Shown: positions 52,798 to 62,061, numbered from the stretch's first letter. The stretch: DNA of 64,000 nt from Halomonas campaniensis (GCF_014193375.1 NZ_JACHZF010000006.1:62001-126000); one strand, 5' to 3'. Notes: generated from the letters alone by a model not told the origin. Translations and numbers: made by a program.

Positions 52798-53073
52798 CTA
52801 CCAGCCCAGCGAGAACATGGTCTCCAGATCGTGACGGGAGTGCACCTGCATGGCATTGAGGGTCTCGGTGTCGCGGATCCCCTCCACGGCGTTGAGCCGC
52901 TCGGTGACCAGCTCAGCCAGGCTCTCGAAGTCGCGGGTACGGGCGATCGCCACCAGGTCATAGCGCCCGCAGGTGGAGTAGACCTCGCTGATCCCCTCCA
53001 CGTCGGCCAGGCGCTCGGCCACCGCCTTGACCTGGCCCTTCTCGGCATTGATCAGGATCACGGCATTCTGCAT
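52798..53073 (-). CDS. Stand-alone Lrp/AsnC ligand-binding (RAM) domain protein
   Basis: A 91-residue protein made only of the effector-binding, oligomer-forming domain of Lrp-type regulators: VILINAEKGQVKAVAERLADV, GRYDLVAIART, and a C-terminal ETLNAMQVHSRHDLETMFS. The helix-turn-helix domain is absent. Such proteins form octameric rings and may sense amino acids or modulate full-length Lrp proteins; the role is not established. It is probably transcribed alone. Confidence 0.85.
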   Translation of the reverse strand: MQNAVILINAEKGQVKAVAERLADVEGISEVYSTCGRYDLVAIARTRDFESLAELVTERLNAVEGIRDTETLNAMQVHSRHDLETMFSLGW

Positions 53074-53180
53074 CGGGCTCTCCCCTGCTCCAGAGTTTCA
53101 CGTTCATCGATGGTGGCCGGTGGCCGGCCACCGGCAGTGGCGCGAGTATAGCAGCGCCGGGCGCTCGGCAGAATCACGGC

Positions 53181-53648
53181 TCAGCCGGGCAGGCTGCCCT
53201 CCAGCTCGAGCAGTCGCCGCTTGAGCGCCAGCCCGCCGCTGTAGCCCCCCAGGCCATCGGCCGCCACCACCCGATGGCAGGGGATCAGCAGCGGCAGCGG
53301 GTTGGCCCCGTTGGCCGTGCCGATGGCGCGAGCGGCCCCCTCGCGACCGATCCGGCGCGCCAGCTCGCCGTAGGTCCGGGTCTCGCCCCAGGGGATGCGC
53401 AGCAGGGCGGCCCAGACCTGGCGCTGGAAGTCGCTGCCCCCGGGGGCCAGCGGCAGGCTGAAGCTGCGCCGCCGGCCGGCCAGGTAGGCCAGCAGCTGGT
53501 CACGGGCCTCGGCCAGGGCATCGTCGTCCCGGCGCGCCGACTCCGGGTCGGCCAGGCCATCCGCGGCGAGACGGAGTTCGCGCAGGCCCTCCCCATCGGC
53601 CAACAGCAGCAGTTCGTCGATCGGCGAGGCAAAACGGGTGAAGATCAT
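53181..53648 (-). CDS. ogt: Methylated-DNA-[protein]-cysteine S-methyltransferase
   Basis: Repairs O6-alkylguanine by moving the alkyl group to its own Cys. The 155-residue protein has the DNA-binding segment FQRQVWAALLRIPWGETRTY and the acceptor C124 in IPCHRVVAADG, followed by GGYSGGLALKRRLLELE. The length and lack of an Ada domain fit Ogt rather than Ada. Confidence 0.95.
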   Translation of the reverse strand: MIFTRFASPIDELLLLADGEGLRELRLAADGLADPESARRDDDALAEARDQLLAYLAGRRRSFSLPLAPGGSDFQRQVWAALLRIPWGETRTYGELARRIGREGAARAIGTANGANPLPLLIPCHRVVAADGLGGYSGGLALKRRLLELEGSLPG

Positions 53649-53849
53649 CGGCTCTCCTGGGCTCCGGCATGCCGCGCGACAGATTGCCGCACGGCGAATG
53701 GCTGGATCGCATCGCTAGGGTCACTCTACTACCATAGAGCAGCGAACTCCCGGGGACAGCCCCTGTCGGAGCAAGAGGTGGCTGACCACCCGCCAGAAGC
53801 GAAAGAAGAACAGGAATCGTTCCTGAACCCGTGACGAAAAGGAGATCCC

Positions 53850-54164
53850 ATGGCCAATCAGAGCCGTCGTGACTTCATGCGCACCAGCCTGCTGGGCCTC
53901 GCCGCCCTGCCGCTGGGTGCCGGCATCCTCTCCAAGACCGCCTTCGCCCAGGACCTGCCGCGCCTCGATCCGAGCGCCGACCAGGCCCAGGCCCTGAACT
54001 ACGTCGAGGACGCCGCCGACGCCGCCGATCACCCGGCCTACGAGGAGGGCGAGCGCTGCGACAACTGCATGTTCTTCCAGGCCGATAGCGAAGGCTGCCA
54101 GCTCTTCCCGCAGAACAGCGTCGAGCCGGCCGGCTGGTGCCAGTCCTGGACCGCCCAGGCCTGA
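53850..54164 (+). CDS. High-potential iron-sulfur protein (HiPIP), Tat-exported
   Basis: A 104-residue periplasmic electron carrier with one [4Fe-4S] cluster. The N-terminus has a twin-arginine signal (SRRDFMRTSLLGLAAL, cleavage near AFA at 33). The mature part has four cluster Cys residues at 70, 73, 83 and 97 with the HiPIP spacing (CDNC, EGC, GWC). The start follows an excellent AAAAGGAGA. In respiring halophiles, HiPIP is thought to carry electrons between the bc1 complex and terminal oxidases; no partner gene is adjacent here. Confidence 0.95.
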   Translation: MANQSRRDFMRTSLLGLAALPLGAGILSKTAFAQDLPRLDPSADQAQALNYVEDAADAADHPAYEEGERCDNCMFFQADSEGCQLFPQNSVEPAGWCQSWTAQA

Positions 54165-54214
54165 GACCCGGCGCATCGCCCCGTCCTGCCCGACGGCGGC
54201 GATTCGTCAACCCG

Positions 54215-54242
54215 CGAGACCCGCGCCACGGCGCGGGTCTCG
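54215..54242. terminator. Bidirectional terminator between HiPIP and spoVR
   Basis: A perfect 12-bp stem (CGAGACCCGCGC and its complement) with a 4-nt loop, between convergent transcription units. Confidence 0.8.
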
Positions 54243-54271
54243 TGCGTCTGGGGCCGGCGTACCGGCGAACG

Positions 54272-55828
54272 TCAGGCCTGCTCCTGGCGCGCCTCATCGG
54301 GCAGCGGCCAGTGGTAGCGACGCACCACCTCGTCGCCCTCCAGCGACTCCAGCCGGACAGGGAAGCCCCACAGCTGGTGCAGGTGGCGGATCACCGGGTA
54401 GACGCTGCGCGCCAGCGGACGGCGGCTGTCCTGCACATGGCGCAGGGTCAGCGAGCGGTCGCCGCGGATGTCCGCCGAGTAGACCTGGATATTGGGCTCG
54501 CGCACCGAAAGGGCGTACTGGGTCGCCAGCGCCTCGCGGATGCGCCGGTAGCCGCGCTCGTCATGGATCGCCGAGACCTCCAGCATCTCCTCCTGGTCGT
54601 CGTCCACCACCATGAACAGCTTGAGGTCCCGGATCACCTTGGGTGACAGGAACTGCTGGATGAAGGACTCGTCCTTGAAGTTCTTCATGGCGAACTCCAG
54701 GGTCTCCCGCCAGTCGCTGCCGGCGGTGTCCGGGAACCACTGGCGATCCTCCTCCGTGGGCGCCTCGCAGATGCGCTTGAGGTCGCTGAAGATGGCGAAG
54801 CCCAGGGCATAGGGGTTGATGCCGTTGTACCAGGGGCTGTCGAAGTCGGGCTGGTTGACCACCGCGGTGTGGGACTGCAGGAACTCCAGGATCAGCCCCT
54901 CGTCCACCAGGCCCTCCTCATAGAGGCGATTCATCAGGGTGTAGTGCCAGAAGGTGGCCCAGCCCTCGTTCATCACCTGGGTCTGGCGCTGGGGGTAGAA
55001 ATACTGAGCCAGCTTGCGCACGATGCGCACCACCTCGCGCTGCCAGGGCGCCAGCAGCGGAGCGTTCTTCTCGATGAAGTAGAGCAGGTTCTCCTGGGGC
55101 TCGGCCGGATAGCGTCCCCCCGCGTGGAGGCCCAGCGGGTCCTCCTCGTCATGGCCACCGGCCAGCACATCCGTCTGAGCCTGGCCGGGAATGGTCCGCC
55201 ACAGGGTGTTGACCTGGGCCTGCAGGTAGGCCTCCCGCTCCTTCTGGCGCCGCGCCTCCTCGGCCGCGGAGATCGGCGAGGGGCGCTTGTAGCGGTCGAC
55301 CCCGTAGTTCTGCAGGGCATGGCAGGCGTCCAGCAGCTGCTCCACGGCGGTGACCCCGTGGCGCTCCTCGCACTCGGCGATGTATTTTCGCGCAAACACC
55401 AGGTAGTCGATGATCGAGGAGGCATCGGTCCAGGTCCGGAACAGGTAGTTGCCCTTGAAGAAGGAGTTGTGGCCGTAGCAGGCGTGGGCCATGACCAGCA
55501 CCTGCATCATCAGGGTGTTCTCCTCCATCAGGTAGGCGATGCAGGGGTCGGAGTTGATCACCAGCTCGTAGGCCAGCCCCATCTGGCCGCGACGATAGGC
55601 CTGCTCCACGGCCAGGAACTGCTTGCCGAAGGACCAGTGGTGGTAGCCCACCGGCATGCCCACGCTGGCATAGGCATCCATCATCTGCTCGGTGGTGATG
55701 ACCTCGATCTGGTTGGGGTAGGTATCCAGCCGGTACTCGTCCGCCAGCCGGGCAATCTCCCGCTCGAACCGGTCGAGGATCTCGAAGTTCCAGTCGGACC
55801 CCGTGGCGATGGGCTTGCGTCGTGTCAT
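54272..55828 (-). CDS. SpoVR family protein (YcgB-like)
   Basis: A 518-residue protein of the SpoVR/YcgB family. It is recognised from DWNFEILDRFEREIARLADE, the His-rich HACYGHNSFFKGNYLF, and MNEGWATFWHYTLMNRLYEEG. In non-sporulating bacteria it is always found with prkA (yeaG) and yeaH and is linked to stationary phase, nitrogen starvation and stress; the biochemical role is unknown. The ATG at 55828 follows AGGAGG. The upstream in-frame extension is the yeaH gene end in another frame. Confidence 0.92.
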   Translation of the reverse strand: MTRRKPIATGSDWNFEILDRFEREIARLADEYRLDTYPNQIEVITTEQMMDAYASVGMPVGYHHWSFGKQFLAVEQAYRRGQMGLAYELVINSDPCIAYLMEENTLMMQVLVMAHACYGHNSFFKGNYLFRTWTDASSIIDYLVFARKYIAECEERHGVTAVEQLLDACHALQNYGVDRYKRPSPISAAEEARRQKEREAYLQAQVNTLWRTIPGQAQTDVLAGGHDEEDPLGLHAGGRYPAEPQENLLYFIEKNAPLLAPWQREVVRIVRKLAQYFYPQRQTQVMNEGWATFWHYTLMNRLYEEGLVDEGLILEFLQSHTAVVNQPDFDSPWYNGINPYALGFAIFSDLKRICEAPTEEDRQWFPDTAGSDWRETLEFAMKNFKDESFIQQFLSPKVIRDLKLFMVVDDDQEEMLEVSAIHDERGYRRIREALATQYALSVREPNIQVYSADIRGDRSLTLRHVQDSRRPLARSVYPVIRHLHQLWGFPVRLESLEGDEVVRRYHWPLPDEARQEQA

Positions 55829-55857
55829 GGTGCCTCCTGGGCCGCCTGGCCGGCATC

Positions 55858-57144
55858 TCAGCCACCGGCGGCGCGGCGCTTGAACAGTTCGCGGAACACC
55901 GGGTAGATGTCGCCCGCCTCGACGATCTGGCGCATGGCGAAACGCGCCGGGAACTCGGCCGCCACCGTCTCGTACTCCTCCCACAGCGCCTGGTGGGCGT
56001 GGGGGGTGATCTCCACGTAGGTGAAGTACTGCAGCCTGGGCATCAGCGACTTGAGCAGCAGGTCGCGACAGGTGACCGAGTCGTCATCCCAGTTGTCGCC
56101 GTCCGAGGCCTGGGCCACATAGAGGTTCCACTGCCCCGGCGGATAGCGGTCGGCGATGATCTCGTCGACCAGGGTCAGGGCACTGGAGACGATGGTGCCG
56201 CCGGTCTCCCGGGAGTAGAAGAACTCCTCCTCGTCGACCTCCTTGGCGGCGGTATGGTGGCGCACGAAAACCAGCTCGACCTTCTCGTAGTTGCGCTCGA
56301 GGAACAGGTAGAGCAGCAGGAAGAAGCGCTTGGCGATGTCCTTGTGGGCCTGGGTCATGGAGCCGGAGACGTCCATGATGCAGAACATCACCGCCTTGCT
56401 GGAGGGCTGGGGCTGGTTGACCAGGTTGTTGTAGCGCAGGTCGTAGGTGTCGATGAAGGGCACCGACTCGAGGCGCTTCTCGAGGCGCTCGATCTCCTCC
56501 CTGAGCTCATTGATGCGCGCCGGGTTGCGCAGCACCGGATCCTTGCGCTCCTCGACCTCGAGGGCCTCTTGGGCCTCGCGCAGGGCGCGGCGGATCGGCG
56601 CCCGCATGGCGATGCGGCGCGCCTGGGCCTCGCGCATGGAGCGCACGATGTTGATCCGCGCCGGCACACCTTCCTTGGACACCCCGGCCCGCACCGGCCG
56701 GACCTCGTCGAGGTCCACCAGATTCTTGCGCTCCAGATGCGGCAGCTCCAGGCCGTCGAAGACGAAGTCGAGGAACTCCTCGCGGGAGAGCGTGAAGGCG
56801 AACTCGTCCATGCCCTCGCCCTGGTCCGAGGCGCCGCCCTCCCCGGCACCGCCGCCTCCGCCACCGCCGCCGGGACGTCGCAGGCGGTCCCCCTCGGTGA
56901 ACTCCTTGTTGCCGGGCGCGACGATGCTGCGCTTGCCGCCGGGACCGTGCTGGAACACCGGCTCGGAGATGTCGCGGCTCGGGATCGACACCTTCTCGCC
57001 GCGCTCCATGTCGGTGATCGAGCGGCGGTTCACCGCTTCCTCCACGGAGCGCTTGATATGGGTGCGATAGCGGTCCAGGAAGCGCTGCCGGTTGACCGCA
57101 CTCTTGTGCTTGGCGTTGGCCCGTCGATCGATGAAATAGGTCAT
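55858..57144 (-). CDS. DUF444 / YeaH family von Willebrand factor A-like protein
   Basis: A 428-residue cytosolic protein. A basic N-terminus ([20 protein letters not shown]) is followed by a Gly-rich linker ([16 protein letters not shown], about 89-104), an Arg-rich helical part and a VWA-like domain with the metal-site motif [11 protein letters not shown] at about 255. It is the middle gene of prkA-yeaH-spoVR and is thought to work with the PrkA kinase. It starts 91 bp after prkA, across two hairpins. Confidence 0.93.
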   Translation of the reverse strand: MTYFIDRRANAKHKSAVNRQRFLDRYRTHIKRSVEEAVNRRSITDMERGEKVSIPSRDISEPVFQHGPGGKRSIVAPGNKEFTEGDRLRRPGGGGGGGGAGEGGASDQGEGMDEFAFTLSREEFLDFVFDGLELPHLERKNLVDLDEVRPVRAGVSKEGVPARINIVRSMREAQARRIAMRAPIRRALREAQEALEVEERKDPVLRNPARINELREEIERLEKRLESVPFIDTYDLRYNNLVNQPQPSSKAVMFCIMDVSGSMTQAHKDIAKRFFLLLYLFLERNYEKVELVFVRHHTAAKEVDEEEFFYSRETGGTIVSSALTLVDEIIADRYPPGQWNLYVAQASDGDNWDDDSVTCRDLLLKSLMPRLQYFTYVEITPHAHQALWEEYETVAAEFPARFAMRQIVEAGDIYPVFRELFKRRAAGG

Positions 57145-57205
57145 GGCGACCTCCTCTTGCCCGCCGCTGGCCGCGAGCGGCGGGGGGTTCCCGCCGCTCG
57201 GCTAT

Positions 57206-57228
57206 CGCCTGGCGCAGGGCGCCAGGCG
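57206..57228 (-). other. Intercistronic hairpin between prkA and yeaH
   Basis: A perfect 10-bp stem (CGCCTGGCGC and its complement) with an AGG loop lies 8 bp past the prkA stop. A second, weaker hairpin (arms CGCCGCT and AGCGGCG, about 57162-57182) lies just before the yeaH start. Neither has a T-tract, so they may stabilise prkA mRNA or set relative levels. Confidence 0.5.
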
Positions 57229-57235
57229 CTCGTGC

Positions 57236-59158
57236 CTACTGCGACTTGCGCACCCGCAGGTACCACTCGGAGAGCAGGCGAACCTGCTTCTCGGTGTAGC
57301 CGCGATCGACCATGCGCGCCACGAAGTCCTCGTGCTTCTTCTGGTCCGCCGTGGAGGCCTTGGCGTTGAAGGAGATCACCGGCAGCAGCTCCTCGGTGTT
57401 GGCGAACATCTTCTGCTCGATCACCCCGCGCAGCTTCTCGTAGGACTGCCAGCTCGGGTTCATGCCATTGTTCTGGGCACGGGCCCGCAGCACGAAGTTG
57501 ACCACCTCGTGACGGAAGTCCTTGGGGTTGGAGATACCGGCCGGCTTCTCGATCTTCTCCAGCTCCTCGTTGAGGGCCTGGCGATTGAACAGCTCGCCGG
57601 TCTCCGGGTCGCGGTACTCCTGGTCCTGGATCCAGAAGTCGGCGTAGGTAACATAGCGGTCGAAGATGTTCTGGCCGTACTCGGAGTAGGACTCCAGGTA
57701 GGCGGTCTGGATCTCCTTGCCGATGAAGTCCACGTAGCGCGGCGCCAGGAACTCCTTGATGTAGCGCAGGTAGCGCTCGAAGGTCTCGCGCGGCAGCTGC
57801 TCCTGCTCGAGGCGCTGCTCGAGGACATAGAGCAGGTGCACCGGGTTGGCGGCCACCTCGTGGCTGTCGAAGTTGAACACCTTGGAGAGGATCTTGAAGG
57901 CGAAGCGGGTGGAGAGCCCCTCCATCCCCTCGTCCACCCCCGCCGCGTCGCGGTACTCCTGGATCGACTTGGCCTTGGGGTCGGTATCCTTGAGGTTCTC
58001 GCCGTCGTAGACGCGCATCTTGGAGTAGACGCTGGAGTTCTCCGGCTCCTTGAGCCGCGAGAGCACCGAGAACTGGGCCAGCATGCGCAGGGTGTCCGGC
58101 GCGCAGGGCGCCTGGTTCAGGGAGGAGTGCTCGAGCAGCTTCTGGTAGATCTTCACCTCCTCGGAGACCCGCAGGCAGTAGGGCACCTTGACGATGTAGA
58201 CCCGGTCGAGGAAGGCCTCGTTGTTGCGGTTGTTGCGGAACGCCTGCCACTCGCTCTCGTTGGAGTGGGCCAGCACCACGCCGTCGAAGGGGATCGCCCC
58301 CATGCCCTCGGTGGGGTTGTAGTTGCCCTCCTGGGTGGCGGTGAGCAGCGGGTGCAGCACCTTGATCGGTGCCTTGAACATCTCGACGAACTCCATCAGC
58401 CCCTGGTTGGCGCGGCACAGGCCGCCGGAGAAGCTGTAGGCGTCGGGGTCATCCTGGGAGTAGAGCTCGAGCTGGCGGATGTCCACCTTGCCCACCAGGG
58501 AGGAGATGTCCTGGTTGTTCTCGTCGCCGGGCTCGGTCTTGGAGATGGCGATCTGGTTGAGGCGCGACGGGTAGAGGCGCACCACCCGGAACTGGGAGAT
58601 GTCGCCGCCATACTCCTTGAGGCGCTTCGATGCCCAGGGCGACATCACACTGCGCAGGTAGCGCTGCGGGATGCCGTACTCCTTCTCGAGCAGCTCGCCG
58701 TCCTCCTCCGGGGAGAACAGCCCCAGCGGCGACTCGTGCACCGGGGAGCCCTTGATGGCATAGAAGGGCACCTTCTCCATCAGCAGCTTGAGACGCTCCG
58801 CCATGGAGGACTTGCCGCCCCCCACCGGCCCCAGCAGGTAGAGGATCTGCTTGCGCTCCTCGAGGCCCTGGGCGGCATGCCGGAAGTAGGCAACGATCTG
58901 CTCGATCGCCTCCTCCATGCCGTAGAACTCGGAGAACGCCGGATAGCGACGGATCACCTTGTTGGAGAAGATGCGGGACAGTCTCGGGTCCTTGGCCGTG
59001 TCGATCACCTCGGGCTCGCCGATGGCCTCCAGCATCCGTTCGGCCGCCGTGGCGTAGGCCATGGGCTCCCGGTGACAGAGTTCCAGATACTCCTGCAGGC
59101 TCATCTCTTCCTGCCGGACACGCTCGAAGCGATTCTGCACATGATCGAAGATGCTCAT
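57236..59158 (-). CDS. prkA: PrkA family AAA+ serine protein kinase / protease (YeaG-like)
   Basis: A 640-residue protein. The AAA+ part has Walker A GPVGGGKSS at 110-118, and the C-terminal part resembles Hanks-type kinases (PrkA C-terminal domain). The start MSIFDHVQNRFERVRQEEMS and GLCRANQGLMEFVEMFKAP are hallmarks. In E. coli, YeaG acts in starvation and stress responses with YeaH; both kinase and Lon-like protease activity have been proposed for the family. It is first in a three-gene operon and has about 130 bp upstream for control elements. Confidence 0.95.
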   Translation of the reverse strand: MSIFDHVQNRFERVRQEEMSLQEYLELCHREPMAYATAAERMLEAIGEPEVIDTAKDPRLSRIFSNKVIRRYPAFSEFYGMEEAIEQIVAYFRHAAQGLEERKQILYLLGPVGGGKSSMAERLKLLMEKVPFYAIKGSPVHESPLGLFSPEEDGELLEKEYGIPQRYLRSVMSPWASKRLKEYGGDISQFRVVRLYPSRLNQIAISKTEPGDENNQDISSLVGKVDIRQLELYSQDDPDAYSFSGGLCRANQGLMEFVEMFKAPIKVLHPLLTATQEGNYNPTEGMGAIPFDGVVLAHSNESEWQAFRNNRNNEAFLDRVYIVKVPYCLRVSEEVKIYQKLLEHSSLNQAPCAPDTLRMLAQFSVLSRLKEPENSSVYSKMRVYDGENLKDTDPKAKSIQEYRDAAGVDEGMEGLSTRFAFKILSKVFNFDSHEVAANPVHLLYVLEQRLEQEQLPRETFERYLRYIKEFLAPRYVDFIGKEIQTAYLESYSEYGQNIFDRYVTYADFWIQDQEYRDPETGELFNRQALNEELEKIEKPAGISNPKDFRHEVVNFVLRARAQNNGMNPSWQSYEKLRGVIEQKMFANTEELLPVISFNAKASTADQKKHEDFVARMVDRGYTEKQVRLLSEWYLRVRKSQ

Positions 59159-59355
59159 CGATGCCTCCTGTAAGCCCGCGGACTCGGCGCCATCTCGTCG
59201 GGGCAGCGCGCGAGGAGTGGGTCACCCTCAGCGTAGCCAGCCGGTCACCGTATTAGCGGACAACGAATCAACGCTGGGGGTGTTATCCCTATGAACACCG
59301 GGCCAGCGGGGAGGTTCTGGCAGAATTGTGCAGATTTAAACGCTGAAAGGACGCA

Positions 59356-59377
59356 GCCCCGCCATGCATGGCGGGGC
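59356..59377 (-). terminator. Hairpin downstream of fadH
   Basis: A perfect 10-bp stem (GCCCCGCCAT and its complement) with a 2-nt centre, 30 bp past the fadH stop. The T-tract after it is weak. Confidence 0.55.
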
Positions 59378-59406
59378 GGCGCCACGGCCGCCGGTCGCTG
59401 CGCGCC

Positions 59407-61419
59407 TCAGAAGCGCGCCGCCAGCCGGGTCCCCTGGTCGATGGCGCGCTTGGCGTCCAGCTCGGCGGCCTCGTCCGCCCCGCCGATGAGATGCACCTCG
59501 ACGCCCGACGCCTGCAGCGGCGCGAGCAGCTCGCGAACCGGCTCCTGGCCGGCGCAGACCACCACGCTGTCGACCTCGAGCAGCCGCGGCTCGCCGGCCA
59601 CCCGCAGGTGCAGGCCCCGGTCATCGACGCCCAGGTACTCGCAGCCGGCCAGGGCCTCGACGCCGCGGTGCTTCAGCGAGGCGCGATGCACCCAGCCGGT
59701 GGTCTTGCCCAGCCCGCGGCCGTGCTTCGAGGCCTTGCGCTGCAGCAGGAAGACCTGGCGCGGCACCTCGGGGCGCTGCGGCGGAGCAAGCCCGCCCGGC
59801 GTGGAAACCGCCAGGTCGACGCCCCACTCCTCGCACCAGGCCTCGCGGTCCAGCGACGGATGGCCCATGTGGGTCAGCAGTTCCGCCACGTCGAAGCCGA
59901 TGCCGCCGGCGCCGATGATCGCCACGCGGCGGCCGACCCGCTCGGGATGGAGGATCGCCGTGGGGTAGCCCATCACCTTGGGATGATCGCCGCCCGGCAG
60001 CTCGAGCCGGCGCGGCCTGACGCCGCTGGCCAGCACCACCACGTCGAAGTCACGCAGGGCATGGGGGTCCGCCTCGCAGTTCAGACGCACCTGCACGCGA
60101 TGCTTGTCCAGCATCACCCGGAAGTAGCGCAGGGTCTCGTCGAACTCCTCCTTGCCGGGGATCCGCCGGGCATAGTTGAACTGCCCGCCCAGTTCGCCGG
60201 CCCGCTCGAAGAGGGTCACCGCATGGCCGCGCTGGGCGGCGGTCACCGCCGCGGCCAGGCCCGCCGGGCCACCGCCCACCACAGCAATGGAACGAGGCAC
60301 CGCGGCGGGCTCGATGACAAGCTCGGTCTCGTGGCCGGCCCGGGGATTGACCAGGCAGGAGGTGGGCTTGCCCTGGAAGGTGTGGTCCAGGCAGGCCTGG
60401 TTGCAGGCGATGCAGGTATTGATCTCCTCGCTGCGCCCCGCCGCGGCCTTGGTCACCCAGGCCGGATCGGCCAGGAAGGGGCGGGCCATGGAGACCATGT
60501 CGGCGTGCCCCTCGGCGAGCACCCGCTCCGCTACCTCGGGCATGTTGATGCGGTTGGTGGTGATCAACGGCACCGAGAGCGCCGCCTTCATGCGCCGGGT
60601 CACCTCGGTGAAGGCCGCCCGCGGCACGCTGGTGACGATGGTCGGCACCCGCGCCTCGTGCCAGCCGATGCCGGTGTTGATCAGGTCGGCGCCCGCCGCC
60701 TCGATGGCACGTCCCAGGGCCACCACCTCCTCGTGGGTGCTGCCCTCCTCCACCAGGTCGATCATCGACAGGCGGAAGATGATCAGGAAATCGTCGCCCA
60801 CCGCCTCGCGAATGCGCCTGACCACCTCCACCGGGAAGCGGATGCGGTTCTCGAAGGCCCCGCCCCAGGCATCGTCGCGATGGTTGGTGCGCCGACAGAC
60901 GAACTGGTTGATCAGGTAGCCCTCGGAGCCCATCACCTCGATACCGTCGTAGCCGGCCTCCCGGGCCAGGGCGGCACAGCGCACGTAGTCGGCGATCTGC
61001 TGCTCCACCTCCTCGCCGGTGAGCGCCCGGGGCGGGAAGGGGTTGATGGGCGCCTGGATCGCCGAGGGGGCCACCAGTTCCGGCGAGTAGGCGTAGCGCC
61101 CGGCATGCAGGATCTGCAGGCAGATCCGCCCCCCCTCGCCGTGGACCGCCTCCACCAGCCGGCGGTGATCCGGCAGCTGATCGCCACGCTCCAGGGTGGC
61201 CGCCCCCTGGAACACCGCCCCTTCGGGGTTGGGGGCGATGCCGCCGGTGACGATCAGGCCGACCCCCTCCCGGGCCCGCTCGGCATAGAAGGCTGCCAGG
61301 CGCTCGAAGCCGCCGAGGGCCTCCTCCAGGTTGGTGTGCATGGAGCCCATCAGCACCCGGTTGGGCAGGGTCAGGTGGCCGAGCTCGAGCGGACGGAACA
61401 GATGCGGGTAATCGGTCAC
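59407..61419 (-). CDS. fadH: NADPH-dependent 2,4-dienoyl-CoA reductase FadH
   Basis: Reduces 2,4-dienoyl-CoA during beta-oxidation of polyunsaturated fatty acids. The 670-residue protein joins an FMN-binding TIM barrel of the Old Yellow Enzyme type (catalytic Y168 and H254 by alignment with E. coli Y166/H252) to a flavodoxin-like FAD/NADPH domain (SIAVVGGGPAGLAAA). Four Cys residues for a [4Fe-4S] cluster are at 336, 339, 343 and 355. It is a single-gene unit with its own promoter and a palindromic operator-like site. Confidence 0.95.
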   Translation of the reverse strand: MTDYPHLFRPLELGHLTLPNRVLMGSMHTNLEEALGGFERLAAFYAERAREGVGLIVTGGIAPNPEGAVFQGAATLERGDQLPDHRRLVEAVHGEGGRICLQILHAGRYAYSPELVAPSAIQAPINPFPPRALTGEEVEQQIADYVRCAALAREAGYDGIEVMGSEGYLINQFVCRRTNHRDDAWGGAFENRIRFPVEVVRRIREAVGDDFLIIFRLSMIDLVEEGSTHEEVVALGRAIEAAGADLINTGIGWHEARVPTIVTSVPRAAFTEVTRRMKAALSVPLITTNRINMPEVAERVLAEGHADMVSMARPFLADPAWVTKAAAGRSEEINTCIACNQACLDHTFQGKPTSCLVNPRAGHETELVIEPAAVPRSIAVVGGGPAGLAAAVTAAQRGHAVTLFERAGELGGQFNYARRIPGKEEFDETLRYFRVMLDKHRVQVRLNCEADPHALRDFDVVVLASGVRPRRLELPGGDHPKVMGYPTAILHPERVGRRVAIIGAGGIGFDVAELLTHMGHPSLDREAWCEEWGVDLAVSTPGGLAPPQRPEVPRQVFLLQRKASKHGRGLGKTTGWVHRASLKHRGVEALAGCEYLGVDDRGLHLRVAGEPRLLEVDSVVVCAGQEPVRELLAPLQASGVEVHLIGGADEAAELDAKRAIDQGTRLAARF

Positions 61420-61457
61420 GGCGCGGTCCTCGCGGTGGCGTCAGGAAGAGATTCAAA

Positions 61458-61474
61458 CAACTGTATGACAGTTG
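61458..61474. promoter_or_regulatory. 17-bp palindromic operator-like site at the fadH promoter
   Basis: CAACTGT and ACAGTTG form perfect 7-bp arms around ATG. The site covers the -10 element of the fadH promoter, a repressor position. It does not clearly match the PsrA or E. coli FadR consensus. Confidence 0.6.
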
Positions 61475-61488
61475 GGGCGAGGGTGCAA
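61460..61488 (-). promoter_or_regulatory. fadH promoter
   Basis: On the minus strand TTGCAC (61483-61488) and TACAGT (61460-61465) are separated by exactly 17 bp, about 40 bp upstream of the fadH start. Confidence 0.6.
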
Positions 61489-61584
61489 AACCCGCCTGCG
61501 GCGTCGACCACCGGGACGGCGGGACGATCCCTGGCGTGGCCCTGGGGCGGGAGAGGAAGCATCGGGGGTGGGGGCCAGAAACAC

Positions 61585-61613
61585 GAAAACCCCGATGCCA
61601 TGGGCATCGGGGT
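61585..61613 (-). terminator. Terminator of the tRNA-Val/Asp array
   Basis: A perfect 10-bp stem (CCCCGATGCC and its complement) with a 3-nt loop, followed on the minus strand by TTTT. It lies 20 bp past the last tRNA. Confidence 0.85.
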
Positions 61614-61631
61614 CGGGATTCGTGGCGCAGA

Positions 61632-61708
61632 TGGCGGACCGGACGGGACTCGAACCCGCGACCTCCGGCGTGACAGGCCGGCATTCTAACCGACTGAACT
61701 ACCGGTCC
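61632..61708 (-). tRNA. tRNA-Asp (anticodon GTC), last in the array
   Basis: 77 nt with encoded CCA; cloverleaf complete (GGACCGG acceptor, loop CTGTCAC). Appears identical to the other two Asp copies. Confidence 0.97.
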
Positions 61709-61711
61709 GCG

Positions 61712-61788
61712 TGGTGGGTGATACCGGATTCGAACCAGTGACCCCCAGCATGTGAGGCTGGTGCTCTAACCAACTGAGCTAATCACCC
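61712..61788 (-). tRNA. tRNA-Val (anticodon CAC)
   Basis: 77 nt with encoded CCA; acceptor GGGTGAT, anticodon loop CTCACAT, which reads GUG codons only. Separated from the next tRNA-Asp by 3 bp. Confidence 0.95.
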
Positions 61789-61879
61789 ACGTCAGACTGC
61801 ACACTACACTTTCTGCACTGCCCAGGCTTGCTGCACAAACTACATTACCTGGTTGCTGCACCTTGCTGCCAGGCCATCG

Positions 61880-61956
61880 TGGCGGACCGGACGGGACTCG
61901 AACCCGCGACCTCCGGCGTGACAGGCCGGCATTCTAACCGACTGAACTACCGGTCC
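61880..61956 (-). tRNA. tRNA-Asp (anticodon GTC), middle copy
   Basis: 77 nt with encoded CCA; same sequence as the other Asp copies. Confidence 0.97.
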
Positions 61957-61984
61957 ACAAGATGACATCTGGGCGGCAACACGA

Positions 61985-62061
61985 TGGCGGACCGGACGGG
62001 ACTCGAACCCGCGACCTCCGGCGTGACAGGCCGGCATTCTAACCGACTGAACTACCGGTCC
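61985..62061 (-). tRNA. tRNA-Asp (anticodon GTC), first Asp copy
   Basis: 77 nt with encoded CCA; same sequence as the other Asp copies. Confidence 0.97.

Noticed and set aside
59159..59290. A sigma-54 or sigma-S promoter for prkA
   Set aside because: I looked for GG-N10-GC and CTATACT patterns; only poor partial matches (for example CTAATAC) were found.
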